Source: Hydrogenophilales bacterium
Lineage (GTDB): Bacteria; Pseudomonadota; Gammaproteobacteria; Burkholderiales; Thiobacillaceae
DNA: 64,000 nt
Reading direction: 5' to 3'
Assembly (NCBI GenBank): GCA_016719465.1
Contig: JADJYY010000038.1
Coordinates: 72,349 to 136,348, forward strand
Part shown: positions 40,666-48,827 of the stretch, piece by piece
How the letters are laid out: the number at the start of each line of letters is the position of its first letter
How positions within the stretch are numbered: position 1 is the stretch's first letter
Program-made: the position numbers and the translations under genes
The notes under the pieces: generated by a model
What the model saw: only the letters and a program-made list of their open reading frames with translations
Told to the model about the DNA's origin: nothing
The model's database searches: none

Positions 40666-40694
40666 ATTATCGATCCGGCCCGGGGACGAGGCAA
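40666..40694 (-). promoter_or_regulatory. Predicted promoter for the kinase operon
   Basis: On the minus strand TTGCCT (40694-40689), a 17-bp spacer, and GATAAT (40671-40666) lie in the gap between ffh and the hybrid kinase, about 70 bp before the kinase start. Confidence 0.5.
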
Positions 40695-40779
40695 TTTGAT
40701 GGCCACGACGCGTGGCGCATGGCCGGCCGGGGCTCGACACGCGCCCTTGCCCGGCAGCTTCAGGCCTGGCGCGGGAGGT

Positions 40780-42129
40780 TCAGCGCATCCCCGGCATCAT
40801 GCCCTTCATGCCGCGCATCATCTTGGCCATGCCGCCCTTGCCCATGGACTTCATCATCTTCTGGGCCTGCTCGAACTGGCTGAGCAGCCGGTTCACGTCC
40901 TGGACCTGAACGCCGGCGCCGGTGGCGATGCGGCGCTTGCGGCTGGCCTTGAGGATCTCGGGCTTGCGTCGCTCCTCCGGCGTCATGCTGTTGATGATGC
41001 CCTCGATGCGCGCCATTTGCTTCTCGCCCTGGGCCAGTTCCCCGGCGCCGATCTTGCCCGCCCCAGGCAGCTTGTCCACCAGGGAGGACAGGCCGCCCAG
41101 CTTCTTCATCTGCTGCATCTGGGCCTTGAAGTCCTCCAGGTCGAAGCCCTTGCCGCTCTTGAGCTTCTGCACCGTCTTCATGGCCTCGGTGTGGTCCACC
41201 GAGCGCTGGGCTTCCTCGATCAGTGACAGCACGTCGCCCATGCCCAGCACCCGGCTGGCCATGCGCTCCGGGTGGAATACCTCGATGCCGGTGAGCTTCT
41301 CGCCTACGCCCACCAGCTTGATGGGCTTGCCGGTGATATGACGCACCGACAGGGCCGCGCCGCCGCGGGCGTCACCGTCCAGCTTGGTGAGGATCACGCC
41401 GGTCAGCGGCAGGGCGTCGTTGAAGGCCTTGGCGGTGTTGACCGCGTCCTGGCCCTGCATGGCGTCCACCACGAACAGGGTCTCGATGGGCTTCAACAGG
41501 GCATGCAGGTCCTTGATCTCGTCCATCATGGCCGTGTCCACGTGCAGGCGGCCGGCGGTGTCGACGATGAGTACCTCGAACAGGTGTTTCCTGGCGTAAT
41601 CCAGGGCGGCGGCGGCGATATCCGCGGGCTTCTGGTCGCCGGAGGAGGGGAAGAACTCCACGCCGGCCTGGCCCGCCACGGTCCTCAACTGCTCGATGGC
41701 GGCGGGGCGGTAGACGTCGCAGCTCACCACCAGGATCTTCTTCTTGCCCATCTCCCGGATCACCCGGCACAGCTTGCCGGTGGAGGTGGTCTTGCCGGCG
41801 CCCTGCAAGCCGGCCATGAGGAACACGGCGGGGGGCTGGGTGGCGAAGGACAGGGGCGCGGCGTGCTCGCCCATCAGGTTGGTAAGCTCCCTGTGCACCA
41901 CGCCGATGAGCTGCTGGCCGGGGGTGAGGCTGGCGAGCACCTCCTGGCCCATGGCCTTTTCCTTCACCCTGGCGATGAAGTCGCGCACCACGGGCAGGGC
42001 CACGTCGGCCTCCAGCAGGGCCACGCGTACCTCGCGCAGGGCGTCCTGGACATTGGCTTCGGTCAGGCGGCCCTGGCCGCGCAGATTCTTGACGACCTTG
42101 GATAGGCGACCGGTGAGATTGTCGAACAT
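40780..42129 (-). CDS. ffh: Signal recognition particle protein
   Basis: ATG at 42129 (MFDNLTGRLSKVVKNLRGQG) gives 449 residues. The N domain precedes the GTPase domain with GLQGAGKTTSTGKL, DTAGRLHVD and TKLDGDARGG, followed by the Met-rich M domain that binds 4.5S RNA and signal peptides (MKSMGKGGMAKMMRGMKG). The protein delivers nascent membrane proteins to FtsY. It is divergent from the YpjD-like gene, as in many proteobacteria. No 4.5S RNA gene was identified in the window. Confidence 0.97.
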   Translation of the reverse strand: MFDNLTGRLSKVVKNLRGQGRLTEANVQDALREVRVALLEADVALPVVRDFIARVKEKAMGQEVLASLTPGQQLIGVVHRELTNLMGEHAAPLSFATQPPAVFLMAGLQGAGKTTSTGKLCRVIREMGKKKILVVSCDVYRPAAIEQLRTVAGQAGVEFFPSSGDQKPADIAAAALDYARKHLFEVLIVDTAGRLHVDTAMMDEIKDLHALLKPIETLFVVDAMQGQDAVNTAKAFNDALPLTGVILTKLDGDARGGAALSVRHITGKPIKLVGVGEKLTGIEVFHPERMASRVLGMGDVLSLIEEAQRSVDHTEAMKTVQKLKSGKGFDLEDFKAQMQQMKKLGGLSSLVDKLPGAGKIGAGELAQGEKQMARIEGIINSMTPEERRKPEILKASRKRRIATGAGVQVQDVNRLLSQFEQAQKMMKSMGKGGMAKMMRGMKGMMPGMR

Positions 42130-42171
42130 GATCAGAGCCGATTCGGGTAGGTAACTGGACGGTGGGATGGG

Positions 42172-42194
42172 ATAGACTTGAGGACGAAGTCTAT
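42172..42194. promoter_or_regulatory. Inverted repeat between ffh and the YpjD-like gene
   Basis: Eight-base arms ATAGACTT (42172-42179) and AAGTCTAT (42187-42194) with a 7-nt spacer GAGGACG lie in the 82-bp divergent intergenic region. It may be an operator or contain the -10 of the ffh promoter; nothing further supports either. Confidence 0.35.
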
Positions 42195-42211
42195 AACAGC
42201 CCTGACTCACG

Positions 42212-43015
42212 ATGCCGGAAACCCTGCTCTTCGCGCTCTGTTCCCTCGCCTATCTGGCGCTGGCCACCTGGTATTGGCCGGGCCGCCCCGGCTGTTGCCG
42301 CACCGACTGGCTGCCGCGCGTGCTGCCGGTCATCCCCCTGGGCATGCATCTCTACTTGCTGAATGCCGGCATTTTTGGCGGCGGCGGCATCCATCTCGGC
42401 TTCTCCACGACCCTGTCGGCCGTGGCGGCGCTGACCGTGCTGACCTATGCCGTCGCCTCCTGGCGCTATCACCTGGGCGGGCTGCAGGGTTTCGTCATGA
42501 TCTTCGCCGGCCTGGCCGTGGCGGTGGAGGCCGTGACCCCGGTTCCCCACGCCTCGGCCCACAGCGGCATGCCGGTGTTCAAACTGCACCTGGCCATGGC
42601 CTTCGCCGCCTACAGCCTGTTCACCATCGCCGCCCTGCACGCGGGGCTGATCGCGCTGGCCGAGAAACACCTGCACAAGGCCGTGCCGCCCACCATCGTC
42701 GCCGGCCTGCCGCCCCTGCTCACCCTGGAAAGACTGCTGTTCCGCATGATCGAGGCGGGCTTCCTGCTGCTTACCCTCACCCTGCTGACGGGCGTGCTGT
42801 TCGCCGAGGAAATCTTCGGCAAGGCGCTGCCGTTCAATCACAAGACCGTGTTCGGCCTGGCCTCCTGGCTGATTTTCGCCGCCCTGCTGCTGGGTCGGCG
42901 CGTCTATGGCTGGCGCGGACGCACCGCCATCTACTGGACCCTGTCCGGCTTCATGAGCCTGTTGTTGGCCTACATCGGCGTGAAATTCGTGCTGGAAGTG
43001 CTGCTGGGCCGATAG
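42212..43015 (+). CDS. CcsA/YpjD-like cytochrome c assembly-family membrane protein
   Basis: 267 residues with about eight transmembrane helices and the WW-like/His-containing segments of the cytochrome c assembly superfamily (HLAMAFAAYSLFTIAALHAG; FNHKTVFGLASWLIFAALLLG). The relation to ffh in divergent order matches ypjD of gamma- and betaproteobacteria, whose exact role is unsettled although haem export or handling is often assumed. Confidence 0.85.
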   Translation: MPETLLFALCSLAYLALATWYWPGRPGCCRTDWLPRVLPVIPLGMHLYLLNAGIFGGGGIHLGFSTTLSAVAALTVLTYAVASWRYHLGGLQGFVMIFAGLAVAVEAVTPVPHASAHSGMPVFKLHLAMAFAAYSLFTIAALHAGLIALAEKHLHKAVPPTIVAGLPPLLTLERLLFRMIEAGFLLLTLTLLTGVLFAEEIFGKALPFNHKTVFGLASWLIFAALLLGRRVYGWRGRTAIYWTLSGFMSLLLAYIGVKFVLEVLLGR

Positions 43016-43024
43016 CCCGATCCC

Positions 43025-43207
43025 TCAGGACTCCCTTTCGTCCGGTTCCTTTCGCGGGGGATCCTCCCCCGGCGCTTTGTCGGTCTCTTTCAGCCGGTTT
43101 TTCCAGCGCTTGTCCGGTACCACCCGCTGCTTGAAGGCGGGCGTGCGCACCGCCTTGGCCACCGGGTTGCGGGGGCGCCGGGGCGGGCCTGAGGCACGCT
43201 TGTTCAT
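43025..43207 (-). CDS. ArfA-like alternative ribosome-rescue factor
   Basis: ATG at 43207 overlaps the stop of rmlD (ATGA) and encodes 60 residues. The core NPVAKAVRTPAFKQRVV is like the conserved region of ArfA (NPxAKALRxPxFRxRVV), which helps release factor 2 rescue stalled ribosomes when trans-translation fails. The tail is basic then acidic (KNRLKETDKAPGEDPPRKEP). Identification rests on this one motif and size. Its coupling to a nucleotide-sugar gene is unusual. Confidence 0.65.
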   Translation of the reverse strand: MNKRASGPPRRPRNPVAKAVRTPAFKQRVVPDKRWKNRLKETDKAPGEDPPRKEPDERES

Positions 43208-44088
43208 GGGGCCATGCAGAGTTCGAGCGCCTTCCGCCAATGCGGCAACCGGATGCCGAACACCCGCTCCAGCTTGTCGTTGTTCAGCCGGGAGTTGAGG
43301 GGGCGCCGCGCCGGCGTCGGATAGTCGGCGCTGGGGATGGGCAGCAGCCGGGCCGGCTCATTGGCCAAACGGGCCGGCGCGTCGATATCCTGGATGGCCT
43401 CCGCGAATCCGTGCCAGGAGGTCTCGCCGCCGTTGGTCATGTGGTACACGCCCCAGGGTTCCGGCCTGTCGGCGCCCCGGGCGGGCGAGGCGACCTGGGC
43501 CAGCACCTGGGCGGTGGCTTCGGCCAGGCCGCGGCACCAGGTGGGCGCGCCGATCTGGTCGGCGACGATCTTCAACTCCGGACGCTCCCCCATGAGGCGG
43601 CGCATGGTGAGCAGGAAATTGGCGCCGCGCGGGCCATAGACCCAGGAGGTGCGGAAGATCAGGTGGCGGCGGCATCTTTCCCGGATGGCGTTCTCGCCTT
43701 CCAGCTTGGTGGCGCCATAGACGTTGAGGGGACCGGTGACGTCGTCTTCCAGCCAGGGTGTCGCGCCGCCGCCGTCGAAAACATAGTCGGTGGAGTAATG
43801 CAGCAGCAGGGCGCCCAGCTTTTCCGCTTCCTCGGCCAGGATGCCGGGCGCGGTGGCGTTGACCGCCCGCGCCAGCTCCGGCTCACTTTCCGCCTTGTCC
43901 ACGGCGGTATAGGCGGCGGGATTGACGACGACGCGGGGTTTGACCGCGGCCATCACGCGGCGGATGGCCTCCGGGTCGGCCAGATTCATTTCCCGGGAAT
44001 CCACGGCGACGATCTCGCCCAGGGTGGACAGGGTGCGGGCCAGTTCCCAGCCGACCTGGCCGCGACCGCCGGTGAGAAGGATTTTCAT
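43204..44088 (-). CDS. rmlD: dTDP-4-dehydrorhamnose reductase
   Basis: ATG at 44088 (MKILLTGGRGQVGWELARTL) gives 294 residues. Rossmann-fold SDR enzyme that makes dTDP-L-rhamnose in the last step; NAD(P)-binding TGGRGQVG and the catalytic YGATK motif are present, with STDYVFDGG. It is the last rml gene in a galE-rmlBACD operon and overlaps rmlC by 4 bp. Confidence 0.95.
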   Translation of the reverse strand: MKILLTGGRGQVGWELARTLSTLGEIVAVDSREMNLADPEAIRRVMAAVKPRVVVNPAAYTAVDKAESEPELARAVNATAPGILAEEAEKLGALLLHYSTDYVFDGGGATPWLEDDVTGPLNVYGATKLEGENAIRERCRRHLIFRTSWVYGPRGANFLLTMRRLMGERPELKIVADQIGAPTWCRGLAEATAQVLAQVASPARGADRPEPWGVYHMTNGGETSWHGFAEAIQDIDAPARLANEPARLLPIPSADYPTPARRPLNSRLNNDKLERVFGIRLPHWRKALELCMAP

Positions 44089-44627
44089 GGATAGACTTCC
44101 GCATCCTTCAGCAAGGGCGCGACCTGATCTTTCGCGGAGAGTTGGGGGTCCGCCGCCAGGGGCCAGGCAATTCCGATATCCGGATCGTTCCAGCGTACCC
44201 CCCGGTCCCACTGGGGTGCGTAATAGGCCGTGGTCTTGTAGAGGAAGTCGGCGGATTCGCTCAACACCAGGAAGCCGTGGCCGAAGCCGGGGGGCACCCA
44301 CATCATGCGTTTGTTTTCGGCCGAGAGTTCGTGGCCTACCCACTTGCCGAAGTGGGGCGAGGATTTGCGCAGGTCCACCGCCACGTCGAACACGGCGCCG
44401 TTCACCACCCGAACCAGTTTCCCCTGGGGCTGATGGATCTGGTAGTGGATGCCGCGCAGCACGCCCTTGGCCGAGCGGGAATGGTTGTCCTGCACGAAGT
44501 CCGAATCGAGACCGAGATTGGCGAAGGACTCCCGGTTCCAGCTTTCCAGGAAGAAGCCGCGAGCATCGCCGAACACCTTGGGTTCGATGAGCAGGACTCC
44601 GGGCAGGGCGGTTTCGATGATGTTCAT
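44085..44627 (-). CDS. rmlC: dTDP-4-dehydrorhamnose 3,5-epimerase
   Basis: 180 residues, normal size, cupin fold. Contains VLLIEPKVFGDARGFFLESWN, FVQDNHSRSAKGVLRGIHYQ with the catalytic His, and the DPDIGIAWPL end block. Third step of dTDP-rhamnose synthesis. Overlaps rmlA by one base and rmlD by four. Confidence 0.96.
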   Translation of the reverse strand: MNIIETALPGVLLIEPKVFGDARGFFLESWNRESFANLGLDSDFVQDNHSRSAKGVLRGIHYQIHQPQGKLVRVVNGAVFDVAVDLRKSSPHFGKWVGHELSAENKRMMWVPPGFGHGFLVLSESADFLYKTTAYYAPQWDRGVRWNDPDIGIAWPLAADPQLSAKDQVAPLLKDAEVYP

Positions 44628-45508
44628 CAGAACACCCGTTCGTTCAGCATGGCCAGCAGATACCGGCCATAGGCGTTCTTCTTCAGCGGTTCGGCCAGTC
44701 GGGCCACCTGCTCCGCGTCGATGTACCCCTGGCGGTAGGCGATCTCTTCCGGGCAGGCGATCTTGAGGCCCTGGCGTTTCTCGATGGTCTCGATGAACAG
44801 GCCGGCTTCCAGCAGGGATTCGTGGGTGCCGGTGTCGAGCCAGGCATGGCCCCGGCCCATGATGGAGACATCAAGTTCTTTCCAGTCCAGGTACTGCCGG
44901 TTGACATCGGTGATTTCCAGTTCGCCCCGGGGGGAGGGCTTCAGGTTGCGGGCCACGTCCACCACCCGGTTGTCGTAGAAATACAGGCCGGTGACGGCGT
45001 AGTTGGACTTGGGTTGCTTGGGCTTCTCTTCCAGGCTGATAGCATGGCCTTCCTGGTCGAATTCGACCACGCCGTAGCGTTCCGGGTCATGGACCCGGTA
45101 GGCGAACACGGTGGCGCCAGCCTCCCGGGCGCTGGCGGCGCGCAGGTCCTGGGCCATCTCGTGGCCGTAGAAGATGTTGTCGCCCAGCACCAGGGCGGAG
45201 GGCGCATCGCCGATGAAATCGGCGCCGATGACGAAGGCCTGGGCCAGGCCGTCCGGGCTGGGCTGCACGGCGTAGCCCAGGTTCAAGCCCCATTGCCCAC
45301 CGTCGCCGAGCAGTTGCTCGAAGCGGGGCGTGTCCTGGGGCGTTGAGATGATCAGGATGTCCCGGATGCCCGCCAGCATGAGGGTTGTCAGCGGGTGATA
45401 GATCATGGGCTTGTCGTAGATGGGCAGCAGTTGCTTGGACACCGCCAGGGTGGCGGGGTACAGGCGGGTGCCACTGCCGCCCGCCAATATGATCCCCTTG
45501 CGTTGCAT
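44627..45508 (-). CDS. rmlA: Glucose-1-phosphate thymidylyltransferase
   Basis: ATG at 45508 (MQRKGIILAGGSGTRLYPAT) gives 293 residues; the longer frame reaching 45784 is inside rmlB and rejected. Nucleotidyltransferase motif GGSGTRLYP, VLGDNIFYGH metal-binding block and MGRGHAWLDTGTHESL are typical. First step of dTDP-rhamnose synthesis. It begins 2 bp after rmlB stops. Confidence 0.96.
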   Translation of the reverse strand: MQRKGIILAGGSGTRLYPATLAVSKQLLPIYDKPMIYHPLTTLMLAGIRDILIISTPQDTPRFEQLLGDGGQWGLNLGYAVQPSPDGLAQAFVIGADFIGDAPSALVLGDNIFYGHEMAQDLRAASAREAGATVFAYRVHDPERYGVVEFDQEGHAISLEEKPKQPKSNYAVTGLYFYDNRVVDVARNLKPSPRGELEITDVNRQYLDWKELDVSIMGRGHAWLDTGTHESLLEAGLFIETIEKRQGLKIACPEEIAYRQGYIDAEQVARLAEPLKKNAYGRYLLAMLNERVF

Positions 45509-45510
45509 GA

Positions 45511-46587
45511 TCAGGTCCTCCCCGCGTAGTTGGTGTCGAGCCACTTGCGGTACTCGCCGCTCGCCACGTTCTCCACCCAGTCCATGTGCTCCAGATACCA
45601 GGCCACTGTCTTGCGGATGCCGGTCTCGAAGGTCTCGGCGGGTTTCCAGCCGAGTTCCCGGTGGATCTTGCCGGCGTCGATGGCGTAGCGGCGGTCGTGG
45701 CCGGGGCGGTCCTTGACGTAGGTCAGCAGCGAGGCGTGAGGCATGATGGGTGAGGAGGGGATCATCTCGTCCAGCAGGCCGCACACGGTCTTCACGATTT
45801 CGATGTTGGGCATCTCGTTCCAGCCGCCCACGTTGTAGGTCTCGCCCAGGCGTCCTTGCTCCAGCACGGCGCGGATGGCGGAACAGTGGTCGGTCACGTA
45901 CAGCCAGTCGCGCACGTTCATGCCGTCGCCGTAGATGGGCAGGGGCTTGCCCCGGGTGGCGTTGAGGATCATCAGGGGGATCAGCTTCTCCGGGAACTGG
46001 TAGGGGCCGTAGTTGTTGGAGCAGTTGGTGGTCAGCGTGGGCAGGCCGTAGGTGTGGTGGTAGGCCCGCACCAGGTGGTCGGAACTGGCCTTGCTGGCGG
46101 AATAGGGGCTGTTGGGGGCGAACGGCGTTTCCTCGGTGAAGGGGGCGTCTTCCGGGCCCAGGGAGCCGTAGACCTCGTCGGTGGAGACGTGCAGGAAGCG
46201 GAAGGCGGCCTTGTCGGCCTCGCCCAGGTTCATCCAGTAGCCGCGCGTTTCCTCCAGCAGGTGGAAGGTGCCGACGATGTTGGTCTGGATGAAGTCTTCC
46301 GGGCCGTGGATGGAGCGGTCCACGTGGCTTTCGGCGGCGAAGTTGACGATGGCCCGGGGGCGGTGTTCCGCCAGCAGCCTGGCCACCAATGCGCGGTCGC
46401 CGATGTCGCCCTGGACGAAGAGGTGCCGGCCGCCGTTGCCACTCTCGCCCCGGAGGCTGGCCAGGTTTTCCGGGTTGCCCGCGTAGGTGAGCTTGTCCAG
46501 GTTGAGGACCGGCTCGTGATGCCGCTTGAGCCAGTCCAGGACGAAGTTGGCGCCGATGAAGCCGGCGCCGCCGGTGACCAGGATCAT
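45511..46587 (-). CDS. rmlB: dTDP-glucose 4,6-dehydratase
   Basis: ATG at 46587 (MILVTGGAGFIGANFVLDWL) gives 358 residues. SDR enzyme with GGAGFIG, the STDEVYGSLG block that contains the catalytic Asp/Glu region, and YSASKASSDH. Second step of dTDP-rhamnose synthesis. ATGA overlap with galE makes it coupled. Confidence 0.96.
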   Translation of the reverse strand: MILVTGGAGFIGANFVLDWLKRHHEPVLNLDKLTYAGNPENLASLRGESGNGGRHLFVQGDIGDRALVARLLAEHRPRAIVNFAAESHVDRSIHGPEDFIQTNIVGTFHLLEETRGYWMNLGEADKAAFRFLHVSTDEVYGSLGPEDAPFTEETPFAPNSPYSASKASSDHLVRAYHHTYGLPTLTTNCSNNYGPYQFPEKLIPLMILNATRGKPLPIYGDGMNVRDWLYVTDHCSAIRAVLEQGRLGETYNVGGWNEMPNIEIVKTVCGLLDEMIPSSPIMPHASLLTYVKDRPGHDRRYAIDAGKIHRELGWKPAETFETGIRKTVAWYLEHMDWVENVASGEYRKWLDTNYAGRT

Positions 46588-47612
46588 TTGTTGCTCCCTT
46601 CGAAACCGTTCGGGTTCATGGACTGCCAGCGCCAGGTGTCTTCGCACATCTCCGCCAGGCCGTGGCGGGCTTTCCAGCCCAGTTCCCGTTCCGCCCTGGC
46701 CGGGTCGGCATAGCACTGGGCGATGTCGCCGGCCCGGCGCGGCGCGAACTGGTAGGGCACCGGCCGGCCGCTGGCCTTCTCGAAGGCCCTGGCCATTTCC
46801 ACCACGCTGTAGCCGTGGCCCGTGCCCAGGTTCCAGATGCGCACGCCGGGGCCTTCGTCCAGTTTCTCCACCGCCTTGACATGGCCCTGGGCCAGGTCCA
46901 CCACGTGGATGTAATCGCGCACGCCGGTGCCGTCCGGGGTGGGATAGTCGTTGCCGAACACGTTGAGGTGCTCGCGCCGGCCCACCGCCACCTGGGAGAT
47001 GTAGGGCATCAGGTTGTTGGGGATGCCGCGCGGATCCTCGCCGATGCGGCCGCTCTTGTGGGCGCCCACCGGGTTGAAATAGCGCAGCAGGGCGATATGC
47101 CAACCCGGGTCGGCGACGGCCACGTCACCCAGGATCTGCTCGATGATGAGCTTGCTACGACCATAGGGGTTGGTGGTGGCGCCCACCGGGAAATCCTCGC
47201 GGATGGGCACCGTGGCCGGGTCGCCGTAGACCGTGGCCGAGGAGCTGAACACCACCGTCTTTACCCCCGCCGCCTGCATGGCCTCGAACAGGGTGACGCT
47301 GCCGCCGATGTTGTTGTCGTAATAGAGCAGGGGCTTGCCCACCGACTCGCCCACCGCTTTCAGCCCGGCGAAGTGGATCACGGCGTCGATGTCGTGGTCC
47401 CGGAACACGGCATCCAGTGCTTCCCGGTCGCGGATGTCGGCCTGGACGAAGGGGAAATCCATGCCCGTCAGTTCGCGCACCCGGACGAGGGATTCGGCGC
47501 TGCTGTTGCACAGGTTGTCCAGCACGACGATGTCATAGCCGGCGTCGAGGAATTCCACGCAGGCGTGGGAGCCGATGTAGCCGGCGCCGCCGGTGATGAG
47601 GATGGTTTTCAT
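46584..47612 (-). CDS. galE: UDP-glucose 4-epimerase
   Basis: 342 residues with GGAGYIGSHACVEFLDAGYD, SSSATVYGDP, the catalytic YGRSK and RYFNPVGAHKSGRIGEDP. It interconverts UDP-glucose and UDP-galactose (or the N-acetyl forms) for cell-surface sugars. First gene of the galE-rmlBACD-arfA-like operon. Confidence 0.95.
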   Translation of the reverse strand: MKTILITGGAGYIGSHACVEFLDAGYDIVVLDNLCNSSAESLVRVRELTGMDFPFVQADIRDREALDAVFRDHDIDAVIHFAGLKAVGESVGKPLLYYDNNIGGSVTLFEAMQAAGVKTVVFSSSATVYGDPATVPIREDFPVGATTNPYGRSKLIIEQILGDVAVADPGWHIALLRYFNPVGAHKSGRIGEDPRGIPNNLMPYISQVAVGRREHLNVFGNDYPTPDGTGVRDYIHVVDLAQGHVKAVEKLDEGPGVRIWNLGTGHGYSVVEMARAFEKASGRPVPYQFAPRRAGDIAQCYADPARAERELGWKARHGLAEMCEDTWRWQSMNPNGFEGSNK

Positions 47613-47675
47613 GGAATCTCCGGGGTTTTTGTGGCTATCGGATTATTCGCGCCGCGCTTGAATCGCGTATGACGG

Positions 47676-48530
47676 TCAGTCGAACACCACCGTCTTGTTG
47701 CCGTAGACCAGGATGCGGTTGTCGATGTGCCAGCGCACCGCCCGGGACAGCACCACCTTTTCCAGGTCCGCGCCCTTGCGCACCAGGTCGTCCAGGTCAT
47801 CCCGGTGGCTGATGCGGGTCACGTCCTGCTCGATGATGGGGCCGTCGTCCAGCACTTCGGTGACGTAGTGGGAGGTGGCGCCGATCAGCTTCACGCCGCG
47901 CTCGAAGGCGCGCTGGTAGGGCTTGGCGCCGTGGAAGGCGGGCAGGAAGGAGTGGTGGATGTTGATGATGCGGTTGGGGTAGTGGGTGATGAACTCCCGG
48001 GACAGCACCTGCATGTAGCGGGCCAGGACGATGAAGTCCACGTGGTGGGCCGCCAGGATGGCGCGCTGCTGGGCCTCCGCCTCGGCCTTGTTGTCCTTGG
48101 TCACGTGGATGTGCTGGAACGGGATCTTGTAGGCCTCCGCCAGCCAGTGGGTGTCCGGGTGGTTGCTGACGATGAGGGGGATGTCGCAATACAGCTCGCC
48201 GGCATGGTGGCGGTAGAGCAGGTCGGCCAGGCAGTGGTCGAACTTGGACACGAAGATGGCCAGGCGCGGCTTGACGCTGGACAGGGACAGGGTCCAGGCC
48301 ATGTGGTGCTCCGCCGCGATGGGGCCGAAGGCCTCGTCGAACTTGTGCAGGCCCAGCTCGAAGCCTTCCAGGGACCATTCCACCCGCATCAGGAACAAAC
48401 CGGCGGCGCCGTCCTGGTGCTGGTCGGCGTGCAGGATGTTGGCGTTGTGCCGGAGCAGGAAGTTGGCGATGGCGGCCACCAGGCCTTTTTTGTCCGGGCA
48501 GGCGATCAGGAGAACGGCGGAGTTGCGCAT
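47676..48530 (-). CDS. purU: Formyltetrahydrofolate deformylase
   Basis: ATG at 48530 (MRNSAVLLIACPDKKGLVAA) gives 284 residues, the normal length. ACT domain at the N-terminus (1-80) for regulation, then a formyl-hydrolase domain similar to PurN (NRIINIHHSFLPAFHGAKPY with the catalytic His; ATSHYVTEVLDDGPIIEQD with the catalytic Asp). It releases formate and THF from 10-formyl-THF, balancing one-carbon pools. Divergent from nrdA, with the DnaA-box-rich region between. Confidence 0.95.
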   Translation of the reverse strand: MRNSAVLLIACPDKKGLVAAIANFLLRHNANILHADQHQDGAAGLFLMRVEWSLEGFELGLHKFDEAFGPIAAEHHMAWTLSLSSVKPRLAIFVSKFDHCLADLLYRHHAGELYCDIPLIVSNHPDTHWLAEAYKIPFQHIHVTKDNKAEAEAQQRAILAAHHVDFIVLARYMQVLSREFITHYPNRIINIHHSFLPAFHGAKPYQRAFERGVKLIGATSHYVTEVLDDGPIIEQDVTRISHRDDLDDLVRKGADLEKVVLSRAVRWHIDNRILVYGNKTVVFD

Positions 48531-48596
48531 GGTTTTCGGGCTTCTGTGCGATGCAAAAAATGGTCGCCATGATACCGCGAGCCGGCCTGTGCACCG

Positions 48597-48692
48597 TGTG
48601 GATAAGTCCGGAAATGGCCGGCCAGGCCCGGTGGAATCCAGGCCCGTGTTCCCACCTCCCTGTAGATAACCCGGTGGATAAGCTGTGCATAA
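48597..48692. promoter_or_regulatory. DnaA-box cluster upstream of nrdA
   Basis: TGTGGATAA at 48597-48605 is the reverse complement of the consensus DnaA box. Three imperfect copies follow: TGTAGATAA (48661), GGTGGATAA (48673) and TGTGCATAA (48684), all in the same orientation. DnaA boxes upstream of nrdAB are known in E. coli, where DnaA links dNTP supply to replication. The spacing is about 12 bp between the last three. Confidence 0.6.
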
Positions 48693-48700
48693 AAAAACGA

Positions 48701-48765
48701 TTGACGCGATCTGGGTGGACACTAGAATTAGTTTAAATACGGACGTAGAACACTATATTTAGTGT
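48701..48765 (+). promoter_or_regulatory. nrdA promoter with two NrdR boxes
   Basis: TTGACG (48701-48706), 16-bp spacer and TAGAAT (48723-48728) form a promoter. Box 1 ACACTAGAATTAGTTT (48719-48734) overlaps the -10; box 2 ACACTATATTTAGTGT (48750-48765) matches the NrdR consensus ACACWATATATWGTGT at nearly every base. Start-to-start distance is 31 bp, three helical turns, as expected for tandem NrdR boxes. NrdR is the ATP/dATP-sensing repressor of ribonucleotide reductase genes. Confidence 0.85.
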
Positions 48766-48827
48766 TTTCTAATAAACAACCGGCTGCCCGGGGCGAATCG
48801 GGCAGCCATCCCAAAGGAGACGCACCG

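Noticed and set aside
48762..48827. Earlier start of nrdA
   Set aside because: The start codon falls inside the second NrdR box and has no ribosome site; ATG 48828 has AAAGGAGA.
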